NCBI RefSeq assembly: GCF_021347895.1
Contig: NC_067118.1
Coordinates: 39,173,755 to 39,237,754 of the forward strand
Length of the DNA: 64,000 nucleotides
Direction of reading: 5' to 3'
Source of the DNA: Acanthochromis polyacanthus
Taxonomy: Eukaryota; Chordata; Actinopteri; Pomacentridae
This document shows, one piece after another, positions 1 to 14,524 of this stretch. Every line of letters starts with the position of its first letter. Positions within the stretch are counted from its first letter, which is position 1. Position numbers and translations under genes: made by a program. The notes beneath the pieces are model-generated. The model worked only from the letters and a program-made list of their open reading frames with translations, had not been told where the DNA came from and made no database searches.

Positions 1-479
1 TAACTTCAAAAATGTTTTATTTGCATTTTGTTGCAAAAGTTTAAAACGTAAGAATAATAGGGGAACTTGTTTTTGCACTTTGTGGGATTGCATTTTTGCA
101 TTTATTTATACTAAAATGTTCTTTGTATATCAAACCAGTGATTCTATGTTGTGTATTCTATCAAATGTTGTGTTAGATTTGTTGTTACACCCTGATTTAA
201 TCATCTTGATGGCCAGACATGGGTAAAACATAAAGAAATGTCAGATTTTCAACTTTCCATCAGTCCTTCAACCAAACATCTGTGATGTGCCGTTCCATCT
301 GGAAATTTACCCAAATTCAACTTAAAAATGTTAAATTTTACTATTTTCATAATATTTTACACTTCTGAATTAGAAATTTGGCTAAAAAATTGCTCTATTC
401 ACATTTGATGCAAAGCAAAAAATTCTGTGCACTTCGGTAAACTGTGTTGAACTGCTGACTGTGTTTACATGATAAGATA

Positions 480-775
480 AAATAAAAACAAAACTTGTAA
501 AATATCTACTGCATGTAGAGCCACTATTTATCTCCCCAGTACTGGTAACACTTTGGGACACTTGAAAAAGTGTTGTACAAGTGGATTGCAAGTTTTTACA
601 TTTTTGCTAAAAAGAAAAAGTTAAAAATCTAAGATATGGGTCTTTTATATATTCTTTTCAATGATTTATGGTGTTAAAGTTGTCTCATACTGTACAGAAG
701 ACTTTTAGGAGTTCTCTCTTCTTTTAGCTGTAGAGATACAGGACTTTATATTGCAGTGAAAATGAACCAGAAGAA
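480..775 (+). repeat. unclassified ~300-bp interspersed repeat, copy 1
   Basis: Shared blocks occur in the same order in a second copy at about 21800-22120 and, inverted, at about 45800-46110. They are AAATATCT with TGTAGAGCCA, a TTTATGG stretch, AGTTCTCTCT, then GGGACTTTAT or GGACTTTATATTGCA followed by GTGAAAATGA. No terminal repeats, target duplications, A/B boxes or coding potential were recognised. Confidence 0.5.
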
Positions 776-815
776 CCAAAAAAAAGTCTTGGTCGTGACC
801 AATGTTTTTATCTAG

Positions 816-1290
816 GTTGTTTTTATCCCCCGCCGGCCGTAGGCACAGAGGGGGGTATTGGCGTGGGCACGTCCGTCCGTATGTCCATCCGTACGTCCGT
901 CCGTACGTCCGCATTTCGTTTCCGGAGCATATCTCTGAAACTACTTGAGGGATTTCATTGATATTGCACCCAGGCCATCTCTATGGAGTATAGATGTGCC
1001 TTTTGGGGTGTATGACCTTGACCTGATTTTCAAGGTCATAGTGAGGCATTCCAAATATTTCTTGGTTTCCGGATCATATCTCAGAAACTACTTGAGGGAT
1101 TTCATTCATATTGCACACACCAAGTCTGTTGGTAATGTAGATGTGCCTTTTGGGGTGTATGACCTTGACTTGACTGGTTTTTTTTATTGTAGTGAAGATG
1201 TATCATTTTGTTGGTGTATCGTCCAGTATATATTATTATTTCTTGCACTTAAAGGTACTATATATAAGGCGGGGGATGTTTTAAGCGGAG
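816..1290 (+). repeat. interspersed element with an internal ~147-bp tandem duplication
   Basis: The block from TCCGGAGCATATCTC (921) to the CTTGG before 1066 recurs from 1068 as TCCGGATCATATCTCA, giving a period near 147 bp. Both units share AACTACTTGAGGGATTTCAT and TGCCTTTTGGGGTGTATGAC. A (CCGT) rich stretch of CGTCCGTACGT repeats precedes it (868-912). The open frame across the two units is a by-product of the duplication, not a recognised protein. Confidence 0.6.
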
Positions 1291-2646
1291 CGTGTTTATT
1301 GTGCAAGTTAGATTCATACTTTGGGTTCCTGTCAATACATCTACTGACTTAGCAAATTCTTTCTGTTCTGTATGCAATATTTATTTGTGTTTATATTTCT
1401 TTTTGCTTTTCCAACAAAGTAGCGCTCCCTAGTTTGACATAGAGAGCCAAGGCTGAACAGTGTTATATGTTGGTGAATCCACATGCATGCTTCAACTCTT
1501 TGTGCTGGTGGTGAACTGAATTTGTGTGCATAACTGGGGATTTTGATTGGCAAAATCCTCAACAGCAGCCCCTCAGTAGATTCAAAATGTTGTTTTGGGG
1601 AAGAACCACAATCCAAGATCTGAATCACAATTGTCCCCACAGACTTAGCTGAAGTCATGTGATCACATGACCAGTTTTATCTGTGGCTCCCTGGATATTA
1701 AGCCTGCCACAACAACTTCAAGATTCAAGGCCCAAGTCACTCTCTGCATCCTTTTTATTTAATGTTCTGACTGGAACTGATAGTTTGTAAATGAGCCGCT
1801 TTGGAACTTCTTCAACGGTGTTGGTCCGCTCTGCGCTATTTTTCATCCACCAATCTGTATTCTGTTTATAAAATAAGTTACACCTTCAAGATGTATGGTG
1901 TCCTAATAGTGTCACGTCTAATCATGCCTTTGCTTATTTCAGGCAGAGTATGAAAGGTTGGACATGGCTGTTTTTTACTTGGCTCACAGTGGGCCTTTAC
2001 GCCCAAAAGCATGATGGATAATGTTTACAGAAAAGGCAATCAGTCTGTGTTACCTTACCGACAGAAATCTTTGCCTTTTCCTGTTATTTCAAGCCATTTG
2101 ATAAACAAAAATGTCTTTTATGTTTGAATAATGAAGAACAGAACAACTTTTTTCTTATCATTCTGGTATTGAATAAGATCTTGTTGCCAATGTGCCAAAA
2201 ATTCATCTGTGTAATTCCTCTGAAAAGCAGATGATTTGCCAAATTGAGATCGTCCACAATATAAGATCATCAGATTGTGCAACCATGCTGGTTAGTTTTG
2301 TTTCGGTCAGTTGGTTTTCTGGCATGGAAGTGACTGCAAACATTTGGTTTGACTGGTGATAAGCAGTCCCACTGAAGTCCATTCTAATTTATAAAGTCTT
2401 TGTCATGTGTCACCAAAGATTAGAGTTCTAGTGTTCAATTTAAGAAAAGAATGACTTCCACCTCCTGTGAGACACAAATGAACTGAGCTCTGGAAAACTG
2501 CGAGGGTTACTGGTTACAAGACACAAGCAAATGTGATTTTATCCAGGAATTGTTCCAACTACCATTAATAGAAGAAAATAGTTAGAAAAAATAACAGATT
2601 AGGGTTATAGCTAAAAACAACTATCGCAATGAAATGTTTCATTACA
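1291..2646. other. intergenic, nothing recognised
   Basis: AT-rich sequence. I see no gene, RNA or known repeat. Confidence 0.5.
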
Positions 2647-2654
2647 GTTGGTAT

Positions 2655-2882
2655 TAGGGCTGGATCCGAATATCCGAATATTTGTTTGCTACGGCGGTAT
2701 CCGGACATTAATTTTGGTATCCGAATATTCGGCCCATCCCCGTCGTCTCCGCCATCTCTGCCGCCACCCCCCCACCCCCCACCCCCCCTCGGATGTTACT
2801 GGGCAGAACGAATATTCGGATATTCGTCTTTAATAGGGCCCGAATATCCGGAGACCAGAAACCACTATTCGGGCCAGCCCTA
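2655..2882 (+). mobile_element. hAT-type MITE (TAGGGCTGG family), copy 1, complete, 228 bp
   Basis: Terminal inverted repeats TAGGGCTGG...CCAGCCCTA extend to about 17 bp with CCGAATA. It is flanked by perfect 8-bp target duplications GTTGGTAT at 2647-2654 and 2883-2890, the hallmark size of hAT insertion. The inside is built of repeated CCGAATATYCGGA palindromic motifs and a C-rich stretch. It has no coding sequence. Related copies lie at 23851-24340 and 41165-41738. Confidence 0.88.
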
Positions 2883-2890
2883 GTTGGTAT

Positions 2891-4407
2891 TGATAATGAC
2901 TGATAATATTTTTATCCCTGTTTACCAGGTATTGTTATAATGTTAACAGTAAAATTATGTATGAATATATATATGTACACAAAATAAAAATAAAGACAAA
3001 TAAAGCAATGCTCTCACCTTGAGGTACATTAAATGAATAAAGCAAGCAAACCCCAGAGGTGCACAGATGACGATCCTGCTTTACTTGGGTGATACTCACA
3101 GGTCAATGTATATTTGAGAGACTTTTGAAGTCCATGGGACATATCTTGAATACATTTTTATTAAAAGCAAAAAAGAAAGTTTATTATGATCATGTGTTTA
3201 GAAATTTCATCATTATTTTTTAAGGAAGCAATCATTTATTAATAAAAAAATGACTGGATATCACTAAAATGTCAACTAAATAACCGTCCCAATTTAATAA
3301 CAACCACCTTCTGATTAGCTAAACAGCGACTGAACCTGTGCTTTCATGACAGTTTGTATTTAATGCATCTAAAGCAGTTTTCTTATTGGCGCTGATGACA
3401 CCGCTTCAAGGTATTGCTGTCGTTTTATCGCCCAGGCCCATAGCAAACAAAAGGGCTGTAGCACACTGGAGGCCGTACATCAGCTGGTGCGTGGCGTTAA
3501 TCTTCTTCTTTTTTTTCCTTCTTCTTCGACCCAAAGTCTGAACCAAACAGAAGTCCAGTTAATCACAAGTTTTTGCGCGTTCAGTTCCCAGCTGCATCGG
3601 GTTGTTGAAGTTTGAGTTTGTTTTTCAGATTCTGCCTTGACTTCTCTTGTCCTGCTCCAAATTTTAGAGCTAAACCTCTGATAGCGCGCCAGCTGTCCAC
3701 ATGTGATATGTTTTTGTCACGGGAGGTGGTGTTTTCGCCTGACCTCTGCGCGACCTCAGCAGCCTCCCTTGTTTAGCACCTGAATGTCGACTGACGAGGT
3801 TCAGTCTCTCCCTTTTCCGCACAGAAAGTTTGGTTTTCCTCTCAAAAAAGACCCAAACAGGAATCTAAAGGATAAGCAGAGAAGAGTGATGGTTAAGATT
3901 CGCAATCCCCCAACAACACAGGAAGCTGTTGGATAAGTAGAGAAGAAATCGAGAGAGAGAGAGAAAGAATGCTGCTTCCTCTGCTTCTGAAGTATTTATG
4001 AGAATCGTCTGCTAAGACTGAACTTTTCTCTCGCAGACTCGTGTGCCAGCTCAGGTAGAACTAATTTCACCTGCCGCAGCTTTAAGGTATTCATATTTTG
4101 ATAACATTCAGGAGAAACTGACCCGTGAAATGAGGATTTTCTGTGATTCGGGGCATGTTGTCCTGATCGGATGCATTATCCGATCCCACCACTCCTTCCA
4201 GTAAAACATCACTTCAGACCTGTTTATATATTTTAGTCAGGGGTCGTATGTCTCTCATACCCATCCAATCAAACAGCCTATATTTATCTTTCTCTTTCAG
4301 TTGATTTATCGCTGCACTGGGCCGGCCACTGCACACAAAACCTTTCCTTTTCTGCCTCTCACACCCACGCGCTCTCATTCACAAACATGTGAACATGTCG
4401 ACAACCA

Positions 4408-4408
<1 letters not shown>
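2891..4408. other. intergenic, nothing recognised
   Basis: No coding or repeat signal apart from a short (GA)n at 3952-3966. Confidence 0.5.

Positions 4409-4480
<72 letters not shown>
4409..4480 (+). repeat. (CA)n microsatellite, about 36 units
   Basis: An uninterrupted CA run. Apparent His/Thr or Val/Cys reading frames across it are artefacts of the repeat. Confidence 0.97.
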
Positions 4481-4482
<2 letters not shown>

Positions 4483-4628
4483 AAGGCACACACACAGAAT
4501 AAGCTACCCGGAGAGGGAGTGCTGTATTGGGTTTTCTTCAGGAAGCGCAACTCCTCCAAAGCTCTGGTCAGATGAAAGGCGAAGAGCTGTATCGATCGAC
4601 CCAGAGCGGGGGGGCGGTGGAGCGAGCG

Positions 4629-4631
<3 letters not shown>

Positions 4632-4669
<38 letters not shown>
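4632..4669 (+). repeat. (GT)n microsatellite, about 19 units
   Basis: A pure GT run 150 bp after the (CA)n tract. The two together could fold back on each other as an imperfect inverted repeat. Confidence 0.95.
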
Positions 4670-4909
4670 CTGGTCGGGGTTGGTGGGGAGGCAGAGCCTG
4701 TGTGTGTCTGCCTGATGCAGGGCTGCCAGCCAGGCGAGGAGCAAAAGGCCAGAGGGGTACGAGGGGGAGCTGTGAGAGCGAGGCGGGGGGGCGGCGAGTT
4801 GTCGCGGTGGCCCTGTGGCTCCACCGTAACCCCCTGGCCCCTCGGTGGAGAATGTACAGCACGTACGCACACGCAAACACGCATGCATGCACACACAATG
4901 CCAGCACCA

Positions 4910-4938
4910 GACTGCTGCTGCTGCTGCTGCTGCTGCTG
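4910..4938 (+). repeat. (CTG)n trinucleotide repeat, about 9 units
   Basis: A perfect CTG run ending in CTGATGAG. It is not in a supported reading frame. Confidence 0.9.
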
Positions 4939-5270
4939 ATGAGAGCTGTCAGAGAACCAAACAACATGGCTGAGAGAGAGAAGCAGCCTGGCAAACACAC
5001 ACAGAACACTTTTCCATCCTGCTATCCTGTCTTAGTTTTGAGTATGATTTGAAATGTTTCAATACGAGGGCAAATATACAGAGAAATCCATCCAAATGGC
5101 TCTTGTTTTAACATAGAAAGCTGACATATTCTGTCGGAGCACAAGCAGCTTACACTAAATATGACTTCAGTGAGGAGATTTCTGGTGACAGAATCTGACA
5201 CTGATTTCAGTCAGGAATAAAAAAGGACCGGGAATAATATAGTGAGGTTTAAAGAGCATTGGCATTTGCT

Positions 5271-5818
5271 TTAACCCTCCTGTTGTCCTCATTTACAGGA
5301 GGCAAAAAATATTGTTTACTTGTCTGAAAAAAACCCAAAAATTCAGCCAAAAAATTCCCTAAATTTCAGAAAATTTGCAAATCCTTCAGGAAGAGAATTG
5401 CAATATTTCCTTAAAAGTTTCCCTTAAAAGTTTTATTGAAAAAATCCCCCAAATTTGGCAGGAAAATAATTGTAAATGTTTTGAAAAAATTAGTAAAAAT
5501 AATTAAAAAAAATCCTAAAAATATCTAAAATGATTGCATATATGTCAGTAAAACTTCAGATTTTTTCTTTAAAAACATTCACATAAAAATCAACCAAAAT
5601 CCAGCGAAATTCGCTGGATTTTGGTTGATTTTTATGTGAATGTTCTTAAGAAACATTTTTAACATTTCTATTTTTCCACCAAAAAATGTTCAAAGATTTC
5701 CCAAAAATGCTGAAAATGTGGATGTCACAAGTTTCACTGTGAAAATATACTTTTTTTCCCCCACATTTTCAAACTTGAAATGAGTAAATTTTGATCCACA
5801 GGACGACTCGAGGGTTGA
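5271..5818 (+). mobile_element. piggyBac-type MITE, copy 1, with a large internal hairpin
   Basis: It begins TTAA-CCCTCCTGTTGTCCT and ends in GAGGG followed by TTGA, a decayed TTAA. TTAA target sites and CCCT/AGGG termini fit piggyBac. Two further copies are at 57352-57650 and 62322-62806. The inside is AT-rich with an almost perfect palindrome at 5574-5644 (35-bp arms, one central base). Confidence 0.75.
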
Positions 5819-9452
<3,634 letters not shown>

Positions 9453-9461
9453 TGGTGTCTT

Positions 9462-9781
9462 CATCCATCCATCCATCCATCCATCCATCCATCCTCTATA
9501 CACCGCTTTATCCTCACTAGGGTCGCGGGGGGTGCTGGAGTCTATCCCAGCTGACTCGGGTGAAGGCAGGGGACACCCTGGACAGGTCACCAGTCTGTCA
9601 CAGGGCTACATATACAGACACACAATCACACTCACATTCACACCTACGGGCAATTTAGAGTTATCAATTAACCTCAGCATGTTTTTGGACTGTGGGAGGA
9701 AGCCAGAGTACCCGGAGAAAACCCACACATGCACAGGGAGAACATGCAAACTCCATGCAGAAAGACCCCACTGTGCAGCTC
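9462..9781 (-). repeat. tRNA-derived SINE-type retroposon, copy 1, internally deleted head
   Basis: Nearly identical in order to the complete copy at 43551-43908, including GGGTCGCGGGG, TATCCCAGCTGACTCGGG, CACCTACGGGCAATTT and GAGAACATGCAAACTCCATG. The (CATC)n tail is at the left, so the element points to the minus strand. About 65 bp of the tRNA-like head are missing. The 9-bp direct repeat TGGTGTCTT flanks it at 9453-9461 and 9782-9790. Confidence 0.85.
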
Positions 9782-9985
9782 TGGTGTCTTTATGTAGAAG
9801 GTAAATTCTGTTTTCTCTACTTTCTCTATATTACAATGAAAGTGGATGGTTTGTTGTTTTAGGTGTTACCAGCACTGAAAATTAATCTTATTTTGAAAAT
9901 TTAACACCAATTAACTTGATCTTTTGATATGCTATTAAAGCATAGACCACATATTCTGTATATACTCAACAAAGGACAGGGACAC

Positions 9986-10560
9986 TAGCCTAGTCATGCT
10001 ACACCCATGTTTCTGACGGCACAAGGGTCTAGGGAAGCTCGACAGGGAGGGAGGCGGGCTAAAAGGTTGTCTATCAAATCCCTCTGCAGCAATTGGGTAG
10101 GTATACAACCAATCAACGCAATGAATAGGCTGACGTAGTTCCGAGAGCACCGGCGGATTGTGGCTAAGTCCCGTTAGCTTCCCAACCAGCGGAGCTAACT
10201 GGTATATTAAGGATTTGCCATATCCCGTCGGCATAAGTCCAAATACGTCTTTCTTCTCAATGAAACACTTCAGTGCCGTCCTTTGTTTATCTTTCAAGTT
10301 GAATTTTAGCTTCAAATCTTTAAGGGCTGTGGCCAAAGCCGAGTCGAAAGATAACTGTTTATTGTGCGCCGGTTGTTTCTGTCAGAATTGTCGCGCCTCT
10401 GTCGTCACTTCGTTACGCCCGCCTTCTGACTCTACACTTCATGGTGATTGGTCCGGCCAGTTTTAGGAGAATCCAGCCTTGAGCCTTATGGAGGGTAACT
10501 AGACCCACCCTGGCAGAGAATTAAATTCGTTGCCGTGAGTTGTCTAGCGTGGCTAGGCTA
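9986..10560. mobile_element. TIR element with 9-bp target duplications carrying a helicase fragment
   Basis: The ends are TAGCCTAGTCATGCTA (left) and, reversed, TAGCCTAGCCACGCTA (right), differing at two of 16 positions. Perfect 9-bp direct repeats CAGGGACAC flank it at 9977-9985 and 10561-10569. A 9-bp duplication suggests a MULE-like or Merlin-like element; the superfamily is not settled. Inside, on the minus strand, lies the start of a RecQ-like helicase frame (10148-10336). Confidence 0.75.
10148..10336 (-). pseudogene. RecQ-like superfamily 2 helicase fragment, N-terminal Walker A part only
   Basis: The minus-strand frame starts at 10336. It reads LKDKQRTALKCFIEKKDVFG (residues 14-33), then LMPTGYGKSLIYQLAPLV (34-51). 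PTGYGKS is Walker A (motif I) with the GKS needed for ATP binding, and the preceding LKDKQ has the spacing of the Q motif found in RecQ-type helicases. Similarity ends near residue 63. After that the frame runs on into unrelated element sequence and stops at 9935, so motifs Ia to VI (including DEAH) are missing and no helicase activity is possible. It lies wholly inside the element at 9986-10560, which points to capture of a gene or transposon fragment. Fish genomes hold many repetitive RecQ-like genes, so the source may itself be a mobile element. Confidence 0.65.
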
Positions 10561-10854
10561 CAGGGACACTACTTGTAGGAAGAAGTGGTGTTAATAAACT
10601 TTAAAAAAAGATTTTTCTTATTGCTGCAAACACAAAAAAAAAAAAATCAGTTTACCTCCGTTGTGTTAGTGTGATGGCAGACATCTGATTACCTCCATGA
10701 TAAACTGGTTAGTTTTGTATAATCAACCTTTTTTTCCCTCCCTGTTTCAGTGAGGGTGGCGTGTTAGCAGAGCAGCAGCGGCTCAGATGCTGCGTTTGGG
10801 GACATCCAGTGTTGAGCTGGAGGTTGTCTGTGGTTTGAAAGCCCAACAAACTCA

Positions 10855-11065
10855 CCGTGGCTCAGGTGGCCGAGCGGGTTCTCCGCTAATCGTGAGGTTG
10901 GCAGTTCGATCCCCGGCTCCGTGAAGTGTCACTAAGCTGCTCCCATGGCGGACGAAGGCTCTGCATGGCCACCGGTGTGTGAATGTGTGTGAATGGGCAA
11001 ATGAGAAACCTAGCCAAAGTTACAAAGCTATTTTGAGTGCAAACCGTTTTACAACCATTTACACA
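10855..11065 (+). repeat. tRNA-derived SINE with A and B boxes
   Basis: The pol III A box TGGCTCAGGTGG and B box CAGTTCGATCCC lie about 35 bp apart in a tRNA-like head. A body with GTGTGAATGTGTGTGAATGG follows, typical of a SINE common in spiny-rayed fish. It is not a functional tRNA gene: no acceptor pairing is evident. Confidence 0.8.
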
Positions 11066-11163
11066 GTCAGTGCAGTTGCAGAAATATTAGCTTTCCCTTG
11101 ATAATACATTTTAAGTACATTTGTAGCTGAATAAACAGCAGAACTGTTGTCCTTAACTTTACA

Positions 11164-11235
11164 TTAGTCGCATGATAAGATAAAAACTTAATTGATCCCT
11201 CACTGGGGAAATTCACTTTACAACAGTAAGATACT
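11164..11235 (+). repeat. possible 3' tail of a fish LINE or SINE
   Basis: AATTGATCCCTCACTGGGG followed by AAATTCA matches, from memory, a motif frequent in fish retroelement tails. No target duplication was found. Confidence 0.3.
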
Positions 11236-11608
11236 GATGAAGCCTAAAAAGATGAGAAATACAAAAGCACTTGAAAGATAAAAATGAATACTGTGTCCAC
11301 ATTTAACATCTGGCACGATGAATGCATGATTTAACCACAATAGCGTGGAATTTCTGCTGGTCAACAGGCATGCTCTTGACAACAAATTTCCTTGTTGATT
11401 TAATAGGAATTTAAATCTAGACTAGTCTAAAAGTGAGGGGTCTGACTCACTGGATGCAGTATGAATGTGTTAACCTGCCATTGGCCAACAATAACAACTT
11501 ATCTCTGATTTCTTTCCTCAACATTCTCCGGGCACCAAACCTGCCACATGGAAAATTTCACATTTTGCAGAGAATTTGCATTGTACAGTAATGCAGCCCT
11601 CCTAGATT

Positions 11609-12063
11609 CTATAATTGGTTTTTATTACCTCCACCAAGGAGGTTATGTGAGACCCGGCGTTTATGTGTCTGTCTGTCTGCCTGTCTGTTAGCAAGATAAC
11701 TCAAAAACGCCTGGGCAGATTCAGATGGAATTTTGAGGGGATGTAGACTATGGTAAGAGGAAGAGCTGATTTAATTTTGGTGGCAATCCGGAAAGGATCC
11801 TGGATTCTGGATCACTTTGAATTTTTTATTTAGTATGTTCTAGTATGTGGTCCAAAATATGACAAAAACATCATAGGTTAGTATGTCGTCCAACAAGTTG
11901 GAACAAGGTGTCCAGATAGCTCAACTGGTTAAGAAGGTGATTCATAAACAGAACTGTGTCAGAAACGCAGGTTGGATTCCAGCTCATGATCCTTTACTGC
12001 AGGGGTTTCCTGTTTTCCTCTCTATCCTTGGTGGAGGTCTGCGCTCTCTGAGTGCTTTTCTAG
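11609..12063 (+). mobile_element. Helitron-like non-autonomous element, copy 1, containing a tRNA-like insert
   Basis: The right end has a stem-loop of the form GCGCTC-TCT-GAGTGC followed by TTTTCTAG and then T, the layout of a Helitron 3' end (hairpin, short spacer, CTRR). The left part contains CTCCACCAAGGAGGTTATGTG and TCTGTCTGTCTG-type repeats with TTAGCAAGATAACTCAAAAA. The same parts recur at about 18600-18959 and, inverted, at 34054-34865. A tRNA-like stretch (A box TAGCTCAACTGG near 11918, weak B box GGTTGGATTCC near 11971) sits inside and may be a nested SINE. Confidence 0.45.
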
Positions 12064-12069
12064 TTTTAA

Positions 12070-14150
12070 AGATAGTTCTTGTCTCCCTGCATGCAAATGT
12101 TCCAACATTTAAGCCCCGCCCACCATGATTGTGATTGGTTTAAAGGAATACAAATGAGCCAGACTATTATAGGATGGGATGGCTAAGCGAGAAATAAAAG
12201 TAAGAAAATACTTCAAAAACTGTTAAACAATCCCCCAAAATATTGTGTGTAGTTATGAAAGAGCCACGTGAAACTGTTAAGTACACCGTTCAAAACCAAA
12301 TTATATTTTAAATACTGTTGAAGACAGTCCTAGTCCTTCTCCTCCCCCACTGCTTTAAAATAATCAGTTTTATTATAAAATCTGGTCTTAACTGTCTTTA
12401 CTGTTATTGAACTTGTCTATGCATTTCATTTTTTACATTTTATTGAATACTTCTACTGTCCTTTTTTCATATTTCAATTATCTGTTGTCTTTTTCCAATG
12501 TTTCTGTGAATCATTTTAAAATACTCTTTAAACTTGTGTGAAGTTATCTGTAATGTTTTTGATATATTGAAACAGTGTATTTTTATGCTGTAGTTACTTT
12601 TCTAATCTTGTTTACATGCCAAAACATGGCAGGAACACACTAACAATGACCATTTAGAGCACCTTGCAGGCTAACAGCTACATGTCTTTACTGGATCTGG
12701 CTGTGCATTTCTCCAGTACGGTGGTTATACGGCAGTTTATTCTGGCATCGCATACATACAACCTTATTTAAAAATTTCTAGCTGAAAATACTGCCAAACC
12801 GTGCTGGTTTTATGGGACATCATCTGTCCCACTTTCCACCTTGCTGCTTTGCAACATCTGGACATTAGAGCAGTAAGAAAGGGGCTGCAGTCTGCTGGGG
12901 CTGCAGCCCACCCAGAGTTAGGAAGACAACTTTCTGCTGTCTCCAACTTCTTCTGTCATCACACATTTTAAGCATTGATATAAAGTCCTTTGATACAGCG
13001 CAGTAGTGTCAAAATGGTGACACTTCAGCTTTTATTTTAGGAAGAAAAGGAAGTCATAGGGAGCCAAAAACGTGAGAGCAGTGGGAAGGGTTATATGATA
13101 GACTAAAACCACCTGAGTATTGAAGTAAACACGTCTGCCCTTGATGCTGCTGACCTGATCCACATAGTCCAGTTTTGGAAAGTATGGGTTCCTTCACTGT
13201 AAAAGTTGCTGTTTCTTCTCTTGGTGGTAGCTGCAAATGCACCTCTCTTCCCAGCTACTGACTGATACAAAATGTCATGATTTTTTTTTACTTCACTTCC
13301 ACCGAGGAATCAATTTGCACAACTAGCAGCGGTCACAAATATCGTAACACTGTTTGTGGATATGTCTGTTATTGATCTATATCTTGTATATACATCCCTT
13401 ATCGGACCATTCATCTCTCAAGAATGGAAAAAGCGATACATAGTTAGATATTTATGTGGATATTATCGATCTAATCATCTCTTCCCATCCATGATAGGTG
13501 ATATATAAATAGATATACGTGGGCATCTATTTGTCTTTCCATCTGTATAATGGATACATGAATAAATATCTATATCTATACTCATTTATTGGTCCAACCT
13601 TGATTAATATTTAGATGTATGGACTAAGGCATAGGATAGAGTATACTCACAATAGATTGTAGATCCACACATTGAAATATATATAGCAAGAGACTTTGTG
13701 TCAAATATTGACAAATGTTGTTTCATTATCATCATCATCACCAATCCCTGCTGAATTTCTCTCAAATCTAGCTAACACTTTACGTGAGTTGGCTACACGT
13801 CTCATAATGGTGCTATGTTTTAGGGAGCAGGGGTGCTATTAAGATAATTTATGGTTGGATTTGATCCCTTAAACAGACAGCTCATTAATCTAAGTATGAT
13901 AAAGAAGTTTAATTACATGCTGCCAAAGATCTCAAGAAAAACACGTCCGACTGTGTGACTGAAGTAAATTAAAGCAAAAGACATCATTCGTGTGATCTGG
14001 TTGGATGTTATTGAAGTTATTTATTGTTATGTTACCCAACATAAAATGGATGGCAGTTATTGTCATGATAAAAGCAGGTTCTTAAGTAGAGCCTGAACCA
14101 CATATTGGTTTGCTGATGTTATGACCGATATTGGCCTGTTGTGTGCATAC
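12070..14150. other. intergenic, AT-rich, degenerate GATA/TATC sequence
   Basis: No gene found. 13360-13700 is rich in imperfect TATC/GATA units, probably a decayed microsatellite. Confidence 0.45.
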
Positions 14151-14524
14151 ATACACTACCATTCAAAAGTTTGGGGTCACTCAGAAATGTCCCTATTTTT
14201 GAAAGAATAGCATTTTTTTTCAATGACGATAACATTAAATTAATCACAAACTCAGTGTAGACATAGTTAATGTGATAAATGACTATTCTAGCTGGAAACG
14301 GCTGATTTTTAAAGGAATATCTCCATAGGGGTACAGAGGAATGTTTCCAGCAACCATCACTCCTGTGTTCTAATAGTACATTGTGTTATCTAATGGTGTT
14401 GAAAAGCTAAATGATGATTAGAAAACCCTTGTCCAGTTATGTTAGCGCATGAATAGAATAAAAGTGTGAGTTTCCATGGAAAATGTGAAATTGCCTGGGT
14501 GATCTCAAATTTTGAACTGTATAT
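14151..14524 (+). mobile_element. Tc1/mariner-type MITE
   Basis: The left end TACACTACCATTCAAAAGTT and the right end, reversed, TACAGTTCAAAATTTGAGAT are imperfect inverted repeats beside TA, as in Tc1-type insertions. The left sequence with TTTGGGGTCAC is widespread in fish. There is no transposase frame. Confidence 0.75.

Noticed and set aside
4359..5052. Long open frames of Cys/Val/His/Thr repeats (also at about 8000-8475, 28525-29013, 35600-36450, 63146-63577)
   Set aside because: They are translations of (CA)n/(GT)n microsatellites and their flanks, with no domain and overlapping frames on both strands.
9935..10336. 133-residue open frame as an intact helicase gene
   Set aside because: Only the first ~63 residues resemble a helicase. 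All later motifs are missing and the frame runs into transposon sequence.
10855..11065. Functional tRNA gene
   Set aside because: A and B boxes are present, but there is no clear cloverleaf or acceptor stem, and a SINE body follows.
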